NCBI GenBank assembly: GCA_017474285.1
Contig: JAFVHT010000065.1
Location: 1 to 64,000, forward strand
DNA length: 64,000 bases
Direction of reading: 5' to 3'
Origin: Acetobacter sp.
Lineage (GTDB): Bacteria > Pseudomonadota > Alphaproteobacteria > Acetobacterales > Acetobacteraceae
Part shown: positions 8,317 through 17,329 of the stretch, piece after piece
Numbering within the stretch: the stretch's first letter is position 1
Layout of the letters: each line of letters begins with the position of its first letter
Program-made: the position numbers and the translations under genes
The notes under the pieces: model-generated
Database searches by the model: none
What the model was told of the DNA's origin: nothing
What the model saw: the letters and a program-made list of their open reading frames with translations, nothing else

Positions 8317-8517
8317 TTTTTTTCTTGTTTTTCTTGTCATTTTTGCTTTTAGCGCATTGATTTTTATACCCCAACACACGCCCTCTATAACAAAAACACT
8401 CTTAAACCATTTTAAGCCATGTTATTTTTACCCTAAACTCTTTTCAGCATTTTTTTATTTTCTCACTTTTAGGAAAAACGCTTTAACCATGTTACTAAGA
8501 CACAAATAGGCACGGGC

Positions 8518-9270
8518 GTGCATAAAGAACGCATTGCAAAATGGCTTGCCCGCGCAGGCGTTGCCAGTCGGCGTGAGGCTGAACACCTTATTAAAGAGGG
8601 GAGGGTCTCTCTAAATGGACGTCTTGTGAGCCATCCCGCGACTTTTGTCAGCGATGAAGATTCTATCCTTGTTGATCAGACTCGTGTCCCCCCTGCTGAA
8701 CGCCCACGGTTATGGTGCTATCACAAACCTAAAGGGCTGATTACAACGCATAAAGACCCAGAAGGGCGCCCTACTGTTTTTGACACCCTCCCTCATTCTC
8801 TGCCCCGTATTATGAGTGTTGGGCGGCTTGATTTGAATAGTGAGGGTCTTTTACTACTGACCAATGATGGGGCATTAGCCCGTCGGTTAGAACGCCCCTC
8901 ACAAGGAGAAACAAAAGGCTTTATTCGGCGCTATCGTGTGCGCGTTTTTGGCGCATTGAATGAATCCTATCTTTTTTCTCTCCATAAAGGCTGCGTTGTG
9001 GAGGACATGCATTACGGACCGATTGAGGTCAAAATCGACTCCCGTAAAGGTCATAATTCTTGGTTGACTCTTTCACTGCGTGAGGGGAAAAATCGCGAAA
9101 TTCGTAAAGTCTTAGCCGCGTTGAACCTCCAAGTAAACCGCTTAATTCGTATGAGTTACGGACCTTTTCATCTGGGAAATCTCCCCCGCGGGGCTCTTAA
9201 AGAAGTGCCAGCACGGGTTTTACGCGAACAACTTCCTTTTATTAACGATACTCGTACAAAAAGCCGATAA
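8518..9270 (+). CDS. rluB: 23S rRNA pseudouridine synthase, RluB/RsuA family
   Basis: The 250-residue protein starts at GTG; the only nearby ATG (8489) runs into a stop after six codons. An S4 RNA-binding domain occupies about residues 4-50 (IAKWLARAGVASRREAEHLI). The synthase domain carries GRLDLNSEGLLLLTNDG with the catalytic Asp, and later LREGKNREIRKVL. RluB modifies U2605 of 23S rRNA in E. coli; RluE/RsuA are close relatives, so the target is inferred. It is three bases upstream of rsmD, and the two form a ribosomal RNA modification operon. Confidence 0.88.
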   Translation: MHKERIAKWLARAGVASRREAEHLIKEGRVSLNGRLVSHPATFVSDEDSILVDQTRVPPAERPRLWCYHKPKGLITTHKDPEGRPTVFDTLPHSLPRIMSVGRLDLNSEGLLLLTNDGALARRLERPSQGETKGFIRRYRVRVFGALNESYLFSLHKGCVVEDMHYGPIEVKIDSRKGHNSWLTLSLREGKNREIRKVLAALNLQVNRLIRMSYGPFHLGNLPRGALKEVPARVLREQLPFINDTRTKSR

Positions 9271-9273
9271 ACT

Positions 9274-9993
9274 ATGCGCATTATCGCAGGCACTCATAAA
9301 GGGCGTCTTCTTTCCGCCCCTACGGGTAAAACAACACGCCCTACGGCTGACAGAGTGAGACAATCTCTTTTTGATACCCTGCTTCATGCCCCTTGGGGAG
9401 GACGTGCTCTTTTTGAGAATTGTCATGTGCTCGATGCTTTTGCCGGCACAGGCGCGTTAGGGCTTGAAGCGCTTTCACGCGGTGCCAAAGCGATCTCTTT
9501 TTTTGAAACGAATCATTTAGCGCTGTCTCATCTGCGGGGCAATATTCGGGCTTGTCGTGCAGAAGAACACTGTTTTGTATTTGCGCAAGATGTCACAAAA
9601 CCACCCCAAAAATTGCCACAAAACATTCCCCCCGCAACCCTGATTTTTCTTGATCCTCCTTATTATAGTAGGCTTGCCCCTCACGCCCTACATGTTCTTT
9701 TTCGTCATGGGTGGATTGCCCCACATGCCATTGCTGTTCTTGAAACCGCTCATGATGAGATACTACCTTTTGGTGTTCCCCCCGATTCTGTATGCCCTAC
9801 CCGGATAACAAGAGACACCTCGAAAAAGAGATTTTCACAAGAAAATCTAAAACCCCCGCCAACCAAACCAAAAAAAACAGAAAAACAAGTAAAACAAACA
9901 AAGCAAGAAAAGCTTTTTTCTTTACCCCTCTCACTTCTCACCACGCGCCACCATGGCGCAGCTTTTCTCTCTTTATGGCAATTTGAGGCTTAA
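9274..9993 (+). CDS. rsmD: 16S rRNA (guanine-966-N2)-methyltransferase
   Basis: A SAM-dependent methyltransferase of 239 residues acting on the small ribosomal subunit. It shows the family start MRIIAGTHKGRLL, the block TRPTADRVRQSLFDTL, SAM motif I in DAFAGTGALGLEALSRGA, and the catalytic motif FLDPPYYS. Between about residues 168 and 215, where the family is normally short, there is a basic low-complexity insertion rich in Lys, Pro, Gln and Thr. It ends in the usual beta strand (GAAFLSLWQFEA). It starts three bases after rluB and ends at a bidirectional terminator. Confidence 0.92.
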   Translation: MRIIAGTHKGRLLSAPTGKTTRPTADRVRQSLFDTLLHAPWGGRALFENCHVLDAFAGTGALGLEALSRGAKAISFFETNHLALSHLRGNIRACRAEEHCFVFAQDVTKPPQKLPQNIPPATLIFLDPPYYSRLAPHALHVLFRHGWIAPHAIAVLETAHDEILPFGVPPDSVCPTRITRDTSKKRFSQENLKPPPTKPKKTEKQVKQTKQEKLFSLPLSLLTTRHHGAAFLSLWQFEA

Positions 9994-9997
9994 AGAA

Positions 9998-10020
9998 AAA
10001 GAGGCAGTAGCTGCCTCTTT
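9998..10020. terminator. Bidirectional intrinsic terminator
   Basis: AAAGAGGCAG and its exact complement pair over 10 bp with a TAG loop. It separates convergent genes: rsmD on the plus strand and the zinc-ribbon gene on the minus strand, where a TTTTTC tail follows. Confidence 0.8.
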
Positions 10021-10034
10021 TACATGATGGTTGA

Positions 10035-10493
10035 TTAGGCTTCAAACTCGTGCTCACAACTCTTACATTTATATGCCCCACGTAATTCGTCTATTCCTCT
10101 GCCTGCAGCTTTGCCAACCTTATTTGTAACCGCATTCACAGCTATCGCGGTAGGCGCCCCTGCCACAGTTGCTCCAAATAATCCCCCAAGAAGACCACCA
10201 ATAGCCCCACCTATAACAGTGCCAAATACAGGAACAACGCTCCCTATTGCAGCACCACTCGCCGCACCACTCGCCGCACCCCCTAAACCTGCTGCTGAAC
10301 CAGCCGCAAGACCAGCTCCTACAGCAGCAGAGGTACCCAAAACCCCACCAACTTCTTTTCCACTAAGGTCTTGCACAGCTTCTGAACCACATTTAGGGCA
10401 ATTACAGCTTCTGCGAATACTTAATGCTTTATCTACGGCAATTCCTGCTACACCTTTTGCACCTGCCGTTAATAAATCTGCTGCTTTTTTCAT
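10035..10493 (-). CDS. Zinc-ribbon plus glycine-zipper protein of unknown function
   Basis: A 152-residue protein with an unusual build. An N-terminal helix (MKKAADLLTAGAKGVAG) leads to a half zinc ribbon, CNCPKCG (30-36). A long Gly/Ala segment follows (about 48-125), with GxxxG spacing and motifs such as GAAIGSVVPVFGTVIGGAIGG. The C terminus has the second half ribbon, CKSCEHEF. The two CxxC halves may close into one zinc site, bracketing a hydrophobic hairpin that could enter the membrane. A GGGAG precedes the ATG by about 10 bases. No neighbours suggest a role and I do not recognise a named family. Confidence 0.65.
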   Translation of the reverse strand: MKKAADLLTAGAKGVAGIAVDKALSIRRSCNCPKCGSEAVQDLSGKEVGGVLGTSAAVGAGLAAGSAAGLGGAASGAASGAAIGSVVPVFGTVIGGAIGGLLGGLFGATVAGAPTAIAVNAVTNKVGKAAGRGIDELRGAYKCKSCEHEFEA

Positions 10494-10867
10494 GATTTGA
10501 GTCTCCCTCGTTAATGTTTCTAAGGAGACCCCCTTTTAATGAAAGTTCCTATCTCTCTTCCTTAACTTCGTCAATTCTTTTTTAAGAAAATATCTTTTTA
10601 TTTTAAGTTACTATATTTACGACTTTACTTCTGCTTATATTTTTCATTATATAAATCATAAAATAAAGCGTATTCTTGCTCAAAATTAAAATGTCAAGAT
10701 AAGTCCTTTTAGATCATGACTCAAAAAAACAATCATGACAATACAGGTGGAATATTGTACATTAACGCCTCTCTGTCACATTTTCTTCGTTCTACTAGTC
10801 AATAATGAACCATCATCAACGCGTATATTTTCTCTAAAGTTTAAACAACCTTGAAAGGTGTAAAATC
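10494..10867. other. Intergenic between divergent genes
   Basis: AT-rich 374-base spacer with the promoters of the zinc-ribbon gene (minus) and ssb (plus). I found no tandem GTTC-N7-GTTC LexA-type site, RNA gene or repeat. Confidence 0.4.
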
Positions 10868-11380
10868 ATGGCTGGTGTTAATAAGGTCATTCTTGTTGGT
10901 CATTTGGGAAGAGACCCTGAAGTCCGCACAACTCAAAATGGTATGAAAGTTGTTTCTTTTTCACTAGCAACAAGTATCACATGGAACGATCGCACGACAG
11001 GCGATCGGCGGGATCGCACAGAATGGCACCGTATTGTTATTTTTAATGAGCGCCAAGGTTCCATTGCAGAACGTTTTTTACGCAAAGGCAGTAAAGCCTA
11101 TTTAGAGGGCTCTCTCCAAACACGCAAATGGACAGGGCAGGACGGGCAAGAACACACTGTGACTGAAATTATTGTTGATCAAATTGTTCTACTTGATAGT
11201 CGTGCGGCATCTGGCGATCAACCTCCTTATGATAATGCCTCGCGTAGTGGTTATCCAGACGCAGCGCCCTATGCATCGGCTTCGCCACCATCACAACCGA
11301 GAATAAACCAAGCGCCTCCTTCCGTTGGGTGGGACGTTTCTCCTAGCCACAGCGATATTGATGACGAAATTCCTTTTTAA
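10868..11380 (+). CDS. ssb: Single-stranded DNA-binding protein
   Basis: Binds single-stranded DNA in replication, repair and recombination and recruits partner proteins through its tail. The 170 residues begin with the canonical MAGVNKVILVGHLGRDPEVR, and the OB fold runs to about residue 112. A flexible Pro/Ser/Ala-rich linker follows, then the acidic tip DIDDEIPF, the conserved partner-docking motif. The ATG follows GAAAGGTGTAAAATC. It is separated from the next gene by 56 bases and is probably monocistronic. Confidence 0.96.
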   Translation: MAGVNKVILVGHLGRDPEVRTTQNGMKVVSFSLATSITWNDRTTGDRRDRTEWHRIVIFNERQGSIAERFLRKGSKAYLEGSLQTRKWTGQDGQEHTVTEIIVDQIVLLDSRAASGDQPPYDNASRSGYPDAAPYASASPPSQPRINQAPPSVGWDVSPSHSDIDDEIPF

Positions 11381-11436
11381 GGGTAGGCGTGTTTTAATCT
11401 GTTTTAAAGAACGGCGAAATTGGGAGAGAGGCGTTT

Positions 11437-12801
11437 TTGGTATCCGTCTTTGAGTCTTTCTTTGATCCCCTCTTTACGCCTTTTGTTGCGTCGTCTTCTC
11501 ATTTCGTAAAACGCCTTACAGGAATAGCACTTTGTTGCCTATTTCTTCTGCCTTTATGTCTCTTTTATAGTCGTGCTGGAGCAGATATTTTAGCAACCCT
11601 GATCGGGCTTCTTTTTTTGCTGTACAGTGTTTGTACACAACAATGGAAATGGATACGGCAAAATTGGGTAGAGCTTGCTGCACTGCTTTGTGGATTGTGC
11701 CTTTTGTCGTCTTTCCTTTCTGGCGTTTCACGCTCTTGGCTACAAGCCCTTTGTGTACCGCGGGTTTTTCTCTTTGTTGCCGCTTTGCAATGTTGGTTAC
11801 TTCCTTCCAAGCGTACAGCGTTATGGTTAGAACGGCTTTTTATGCTCTTTGCCTTTTGGCTTATAAGCCAAGTATGGATCCAATATTTTACCGGTCATAA
11901 TATAATGGGTCATCCTCGTTGGGCTGACGGTGCCCTTACAGGACCTTTCGAGAAACCCCGAGCCTCTTCCACTTTTATTATGCTTTTTTTCCCCGGTATT
12001 ATGCCGAGTATTATTCGTGGACTCCATCATCAACAAGAAAATCATCAACACGCGAGCAGTCCTTGGGTAAACCGCCTTTTTAGCCTGATATTCCTTGCGT
12101 TTTGTGTTGTTACCCTCATTCTTATTGGTCAACGTATGTCTACGCTTTTTATGCTCGGTGGACTGACGCTAACAGCCCTTCTTATACCTTTTTTTCGTTT
12201 TCCCTTTTTGTTGATTACCTGTGTTGCAGGTCTGTTTATTGCGGCTTTACCTTTTGTATCACCTCCTAGTTATGCGAAACTCGTACTCAAATTCATCGAC
12301 CAAATGCAGCATTTTGGCCATAGTGATTATGGCTTGTTATTCCGGTCTGCAACCACTATGGTTCTTGCCCATCCCTGGTTTGGGCTTGGCATAGATGGAT
12401 TCCGCCGCCTTTGTCATGAAACGATTCACAGCCCCGCTTTCCCTTGGCTAGGTATCCCTGCTTTACAAAACGACACACACCACGGATGTAATATTCACCC
12501 ACATAATTATTACCTCCATGTTGCAACATCAGCGGGTATACCCGGGTTATTGGTTTTTTGCTGGCTCGTTCTTTGCTGGCTTTGGAAAGGCGCTAAAGCC
12601 CTCAACGTCTCCCATAACCCAAGACAAGCTATGCTTTTTGTCGTTTGCTGTGTGGCTTTTTTCCCCATTGCTTCGACAAGCTCTTTTTTTTCTTTTCCAA
12701 CAATAGGTTGGCTTTGCCTCTCAGTAGGTTGGCTCCTTGCGAGCAGTGATACATCTCAACACACCGACAACAGCCAACAAAAAACTTGCCAAAGAACATA
12801 A
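11437..12801 (+). CDS. O-antigen ligase/polymerase family membrane protein
   Basis: A polytopic inner-membrane protein of 454 residues with about ten to twelve hydrophobic helices. In the second half is a large periplasmic loop with HPWFGLGIDGFRR and a His-rich stretch ending in HPHNYYLHVATSAGIPGLL, typical of the Wzy_C domain in O-antigen ligases (WaaL) and some polymerases. The likely role is joining or polymerising undecaprenyl-linked glycans at the outer face of the inner membrane. The start is TTG, preceded by GGGAGAG. No other polysaccharide genes adjoin it, so ligase and polymerase cannot be separated. Confidence 0.8.
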   Translation: MVSVFESFFDPLFTPFVASSSHFVKRLTGIALCCLFLLPLCLFYSRAGADILATLIGLLFLLYSVCTQQWKWIRQNWVELAALLCGLCLLSSFLSGVSRSWLQALCVPRVFLFVAALQCWLLPSKRTALWLERLFMLFAFWLISQVWIQYFTGHNIMGHPRWADGALTGPFEKPRASSTFIMLFFPGIMPSIIRGLHHQQENHQHASSPWVNRLFSLIFLAFCVVTLILIGQRMSTLFMLGGLTLTALLIPFFRFPFLLITCVAGLFIAALPFVSPPSYAKLVLKFIDQMQHFGHSDYGLLFRSATTMVLAHPWFGLGIDGFRRLCHETIHSPAFPWLGIPALQNDTHHGCNIHPHNYYLHVATSAGIPGLLVFCWLVLCWLWKGAKALNVSHNPRQAMLFVVCCVAFFPIASTSSFFSFPTIGWLCLSVGWLLASSDTSQHTDNSQQKTCQRT

Positions 12802-12973
12802 GCCACGTTATACGGGCAAAATCAATAATCCATAAATTATGAGACTGTTTTTTAAGTTTTTGTATTTTTGTATTATTTGAATTCTTTGTTAGAAATGTTA
12901 TGTTTGTGTGTTTTCTTTTTATTTCTTCATTTTCTTACAGAGAAACACTTTTGAGATAAACGAGGCTTGACCT

Positions 12974-13378
12974 ATGGTTGTTTTACCGCCTGATTACCGT
13001 CCCTCTGACGATGAAGAGTTTATGAATCCTCTTCAAAAGGAATATTTTCGGCAAAAATTGCTTCGATGGAAAGAGGAACTCTTAGAAGAAGCCGATCATA
13101 TGCTCACCAACCTTTCTGATAACGATGGTCATGAAGCAGATATTGCTGATCAAGCTAGTCTTGAAACCGATCTTGCTTTTGAACTACGCACGCATGACCG
13201 TGCACGCAAACTCATCGGTAAAATTGATTCTGCCCTTCAACGTATTGAAAATGGCTCTTATGGTTATTGTGAAATAACAGGGGAACCTATAGCCCTTAAA
13301 CGGCTCGAAGCCCGCCCTATTGCCACTTTATCCATTGAGGCACAAGAACAACATGAGCGCATGGAAAAGACACATTAA
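12974..13378 (+). CDS. dksA: RNA polymerase-binding regulator DksA
   Basis: A 134-residue protein with the DksA layout: an N-terminal segment, a long antiparallel coiled coil (about 25-100) that enters the secondary channel of RNA polymerase, and a C-terminal finger. The coiled-coil tip includes DIADQASLETD, with the acidic residues needed for activity. The finger reads YGYCEITGEPIALKRLEARP, so only one of the four zinc cysteines is kept, consistent with zinc-independent DksA variants. With ppGpp it should adjust rRNA and amino-acid promoters. It lies just upstream of tRNA-Thr. Confidence 0.93.
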   Translation: MVVLPPDYRPSDDEEFMNPLQKEYFRQKLLRWKEELLEEADHMLTNLSDNDGHEADIADQASLETDLAFELRTHDRARKLIGKIDSALQRIENGSYGYCEITGEPIALKRLEARPIATLSIEAQEQHERMEKTH

Positions 13379-13469
13379 AATTTAATTCTTTTTCGTCTTT
13401 TTCCTTGCTGTATAAGACATGTTTCACCTTGCAAAATATTTCTTAAACTGTTAGAGAAATTTTGTTTGC

Positions 13470-13544
<75 letters not shown>

Positions 13545-13680
13545 TTTTTACGTTTTGACTTTTTCTCCTATTCGCCAATATTGTGCGTGTTTACTTTATT
13601 ACAGCACTACGCACACGGTGCAATCAAAAGACTTTATAGGGGTATAGGGCTGTATTGGGCAAAATTACCAACGATAGAAC

Positions 13681-14382
13681 ATGAGTAATAAGGGAAAAAC
13701 TCAAGAAAAACTTCAGGGACATTCTTCTCAAAATTACTTTCTTGATGGACCTAACCTTTTACGAGGTGTGACACGGTTTTGGCTTATCCGCCATGCTTTA
13801 GTAGAGGAAAATGCCCGTTTGTGCCTCTATGGCAGTATGGACGTTCCTCTCTGCCCTGATAGTCTTATTGCGCAACGCCCTATGTACCGTGCCCTTGCCA
13901 AACGCTTACCCAACCCAGCACAATGGTTTGTAAGTCCTCTTTCTCGCACACGAGAAACAGCACGTGCAATTATCGATTCTGGATATAGCGAAACCCCTCT
14001 TATAGAAGAAACCGATTTGATTGAACAAAATCTCGGTGCTTGGCAAGGTGTCCGCTACACCCAACTACACTCTCACCTTACCCTCCCACCGCATCCCTTT
14101 TGGGCGGTTGAAGAAACAGAATATCCGCCCGACGGAGAAAGTATGATCCATGTTTGTGCGCGCGTTGGTCGTTTACTTAATAGACTCTCTCGCACCTATG
14201 CGGGACAAGATATGGTTGCTATTACACATGGAGGCGTTATTCGTGCCGCTTTAGCCCATGCGCTTCATATTCATATCGGTACAGCATTACATTTTTCTGT
14301 TCAAAATTTATCCCTCACGATTCTTGAACATTTACCCGCAGGGTGGCGTGTTGTTACTGTTAATGAATTACCTGGGATTTAA
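13681..14382 (+). CDS. Histidine phosphatase (phosphoglycerate mutase superfamily)
   Basis: A 233-residue enzyme using a phosphohistidine intermediate. The phospho-acceptor motif is WLIRHALVEEN near residue 38. The second block is FVSPLSRTRETARAI, and the distal histidine lies in MVAITHGGVIRAALAHAL. The sequence DLIEQNLGAWQGVRY resembles the CobC/alpha-ribazole phosphatase and GpmB-like subgroups. No cobalamin genes are nearby, so the substrate is unknown. An unstructured N-terminal 30 residues precede the domain. It is read alone between tRNA-Thr and tldD. Confidence 0.82.
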   Translation: MSNKGKTQEKLQGHSSQNYFLDGPNLLRGVTRFWLIRHALVEENARLCLYGSMDVPLCPDSLIAQRPMYRALAKRLPNPAQWFVSPLSRTRETARAIIDSGYSETPLIEETDLIEQNLGAWQGVRYTQLHSHLTLPPHPFWAVEETEYPPDGESMIHVCARVGRLLNRLSRTYAGQDMVAITHGGVIRAALAHALHIHIGTALHFSVQNLSLTILEHLPAGWRVVTVNELPGI

Positions 14383-14469
14383 TAGGGTATGACGTCACAT
14401 GTTTAAACCGATTCAGATAAAAAAAACAAAATACTCACCCCTCTCACGCATTTCTTTGAAAGAGTACCT

Positions 14470-15936
14470 ATGTCCTCATCGCTATCCGATCCATGTTGTG
14501 CACTTCAAATAACCGATAACCTTTTCTTTGGACCTCACGCCGAACTCCAGCCTGATGAAGCCTTAACATGTACGCGCATAGCTCTTGAAGGTATGGATGA
14601 TGGAGAGCTTTTTTTAGAATATCGCGAAAATGAATCTCTCTCTTTAGAAGATGGGATTATTCGTTCGGCGCATTTTAGTACAAGTACAGGCTTCGGTCTA
14701 CGCGCTGTTTTAGGAGAAGAAATCGGTTTTGCCCACACCAATGAAATGAGTCATCGCGCCCTTTTACGCGCAGCAGAGACAGTAAAAAGTGTCCGTTCAG
14801 ATCGAACAGGAACAATGGCTGCCCCACCCCACGCAGCTCATAAACGTCTATACACCGACGCCAACCCCTTAACGCAATGTGATTTTTCAACCCGTGCGGC
14901 TCTTATGTTAGACATCGACGCCTATGCCCGTAGCCGTGATCAACGCGTTGTACAAGTCATGTCCTCCCTCCTTGGAGAATGGCAAGCTATACAAATCATT
15001 CGCGCAGATGGCACCCGTTTTGCTGATTTACGTCCGCTTGTACGCTTAAATGTCTCTGTTGTTGTAGAGCATCAAGGACGCCGTGAAAGCGGCAGTCATG
15101 GATTAGGAGGACGTTACGCCATACAACGCTTATTAGCCACAGAATGCTGGCAAAGCGCGGTTGATGAAGCCCTCCGTCAGGCACTTGTTGCCCTTTCAGC
15201 ACAAGAGGCACCCGCAGGAGAAATGGAAGTTGTTTTGGGCGCGGGCTGGCCGGGTATTTTGCTCCATGAAGCCGTGGGTCATGGTCTTGAAGGCGATTTC
15301 AACAGAAAAGGCACCTCTGTTTTTACGGGACGTATTGGCACACAAGTTGCTGCTAAAGGCGTTACTGTCGTTGATGATGGTACACTTCCCGATCGGCGTG
15401 GAAGTCTCACCATTGATGATGAAGGAACACCAACAGAACGGACCGTGCTCATTGAAGATGGAATTTTAAAAGGTTATCTCCAAGATCGGTTAAATGCGCG
15501 ATTGATGCAAACTTCCCCTACAGGGAACGGACGGCGGCAATCTTACGCGGATATCCCGATCCCGCGGATGACGAACACTTTTATGCTTTCTGGTACCACA
15601 ACAACAGAAGAAATGATACACTCCGTTAAACGCGGTTTATACGCTGTTCATTTTGGGGGTGGGCAAGTCGATATTACCTCGGGTCGCTTTGTTTTTGCAG
15701 CTTCAGAGGCTTATCTTATTGAAAATGGTCGTATAACAACCCCTGTTAAAGGGGCTACCCTTATTGGTAACGGGGCGCAAGCGTTGCAATGTATTTCTAT
15801 GATTGGTGAGACGATGCAGCTTGATCATGGCGTTGGCACCTGTGGCAAAGCGGGGCAAAATGTACCTGTAGGCGTCGGACAACCGCCCTTAAAAATGACA
15901 GGATTGACTGTTGGAGGCACAACAGAACATGGTTAA
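14470..15936 (+). CDS. tldD: Metalloprotease TldD
   Basis: The 488-residue TldD subunit of the TldD/TldE protease, known in E. coli for maturation of microcin B17 and degradation of CcdA. The zinc motif HEAVGHGLEGD (HExxxH) is intact. The family blocks RKGTSVFTGRIG, DDGTLPDRRGSLTIDDEGTP and TSGRFVFAASEAYLIENG are present. It acts in the cytoplasm as a heterodimer with TldE (PmbA), which is not in this window. Its last bases overlap the start of tyrS, suggesting coupled translation. Confidence 0.94.
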   Translation: MSSSLSDPCCALQITDNLFFGPHAELQPDEALTCTRIALEGMDDGELFLEYRENESLSLEDGIIRSAHFSTSTGFGLRAVLGEEIGFAHTNEMSHRALLRAAETVKSVRSDRTGTMAAPPHAAHKRLYTDANPLTQCDFSTRAALMLDIDAYARSRDQRVVQVMSSLLGEWQAIQIIRADGTRFADLRPLVRLNVSVVVEHQGRRESGSHGLGGRYAIQRLLATECWQSAVDEALRQALVALSAQEAPAGEMEVVLGAGWPGILLHEAVGHGLEGDFNRKGTSVFTGRIGTQVAAKGVTVVDDGTLPDRRGSLTIDDEGTPTERTVLIEDGILKGYLQDRLNARLMQTSPTGNGRRQSYADIPIPRMTNTFMLSGTTTTEEMIHSVKRGLYAVHFGGGQVDITSGRFVFAASEAYLIENGRITTPVKGATLIGNGAQALQCISMIGETMQLDHGVGTCGKAGQNVPVGVGQPPLKMTGLTVGGTTEHG

Positions 15937-17194
15937 TTTTCACAGTCCTTTTATGCAGGAAGCTACAGCACGAGGATTCCTTTATCAGTGTACCCATGCT
16001 GAAGAACTTGATGAACTTATGAGCAAAAAACCGGTCACAGCCTATATTGGCTTTGACCCAACAGCTGATTGCCTCCATGTCGGCAGCCTTATTCAAATTA
16101 TGCTTTTACGTTTGCTCCAACGCCATGGGCATAAAGTGATCGCGCTTATTGGAGGAGGAACCGCTAAAATTGGTGACCCGTCTTTTCGAGAAGAATCCCG
16201 CCAACTTATGACAGAAGAGCGTATTAAAACCAATCAAATAGGGATTGAAGCGTGTTTACGTCAATTTTTATCGTTTGATGATTGTGGTGTGCGTCTCGTT
16301 AATAACGCAGATTGGCTTGATCGCTTAATGTATATTGATGTTTTGCGTGACGTAGGCGTGCATTTTTCTGTCAACCGTATGCTTTCTTTTGACTCTGTAA
16401 AGAGCCGCTTAGACCGCGAGCAAGGTTTAACTTTTTTAGAGTTTAATTACTCTATTCTCCAAGCCTATGATTTTCGAGAATTGAGCCGTCGTTACGGTGT
16501 CTGCCTCCAACTTGGCGGCTCCGATCAATGGGGGAATATTGTTTCAGGCGTTGAGTTGATTCGTCGTACTGATCAAACTGCCGTTATGGGCATGACAACT
16601 CCGCTCCTCACAACGGCTTCAGGGGGGAAAATGGGAAAAACCGCCAATGGTGCCCTATGGCTTTCAGCACAGCGTACAAGTGTTTTTGACTATTGGCAAT
16701 TTTGGCGTAACACGGCAGATGCTGACGTTCATCGTTTTTTACGCCTTTTTACAGAACTCCCCCTCAAAGACTACATAGAACTTGAAACACTCACAGGCGA
16801 AGACATCAATAAGGCTAAAATTATCCTTGCGACAGAAGCCACAGCGCTCTGTCATGGTCGTATTGCTGCCGAAGAAGCCGCCACAGCTGCCCATCAGACT
16901 TTTACAGAAAAACACATGACGACGGAGGGGCTTCCTACTCATACTCTTTCTGAAAACCGCCTCAAAAATGGGATTCTTCTTATAGATCTCCTCACAGAAA
17001 CAGGGCTAACCACAAGCAAAAGCGAGGCACGTCGCCTCATTCGCAATGGAGGCGCGCGTGTCAATATGACCGCCATAGGCGACGAAAATCATAGTATTTC
17101 TCTACAGGATATGATTGGAGAGAATGAGAAGGGTATCCGACTTTCTTCCGGTCGTAAACGGCATATTTTAATCAAATTAGAGAACGTCCATTAA
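15929..17194 (+). CDS. tyrS: Tyrosyl-tRNA synthetase
   Basis: Charges tRNA-Tyr. The start is ATG at 15929, inside the end of tldD, with GGAGG 11 bases before it; an in-frame TTG at 15911 is less likely. The 421 residues hold the class I catalytic domain with the HIGH equivalent (HVGSL), the tyrosine-pocket block YIGFDPTADCLHVGSL, QLGGSDQWGNI, and the KMSKS equivalent as KMGKT. An S4 domain closes the protein (KSEARRLIRNGGARVN). The terminator at 17221-17249 ends the tldD-tyrS unit. Confidence 0.96.
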   Translation: MVNFHSPFMQEATARGFLYQCTHAEELDELMSKKPVTAYIGFDPTADCLHVGSLIQIMLLRLLQRHGHKVIALIGGGTAKIGDPSFREESRQLMTEERIKTNQIGIEACLRQFLSFDDCGVRLVNNADWLDRLMYIDVLRDVGVHFSVNRMLSFDSVKSRLDREQGLTFLEFNYSILQAYDFRELSRRYGVCLQLGGSDQWGNIVSGVELIRRTDQTAVMGMTTPLLTTASGGKMGKTANGALWLSAQRTSVFDYWQFWRNTADADVHRFLRLFTELPLKDYIELETLTGEDINKAKIILATEATALCHGRIAAEEAATAAHQTFTEKHMTTEGLPTHTLSENRLKNGILLIDLLTETGLTTSKSEARRLIRNGGARVNMTAIGDENHSISLQDMIGENEKGIRLSSGRKRHILIKLENVH

Positions 17195-17220
17195 GAAACA
17201 AGAACAAGCAAAAAGATAAG

Positions 17221-17249
17221 AGGTATAGGTATCAAGCCTATACCTTTCT
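17221..17249 (+). terminator. Intrinsic terminator after tyrS
   Basis: AGGTATAGG and CCTATACCT form a 9-bp stem with a 7-base loop, followed by TTCTCTCTATTTT. It is 26 bases past the tyrS stop. Confidence 0.7.
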
Positions 17250-17329
17250 CTCTATTTTACCTATATTTTACGTGTTCTCATTTTAACTCATTAACTCATA
17301 ACAGCTTTTACTCTTTCACCATAATCAAC

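Noticed and set aside
10111-10500. Long Pro/Ala-rich plus-strand ORF opposite the zinc-ribbon gene
   Set aside because: It is the antisense shadow of the Gly/Ala-rich codons of the minus-strand gene.
10790-10820. GTTC and GAAC half-sites upstream of ssb as a LexA box
   Set aside because: They are inverted with a 14-base gap, unlike the tandem GTTC-N7-GTTC operator of alphaproteobacteria.
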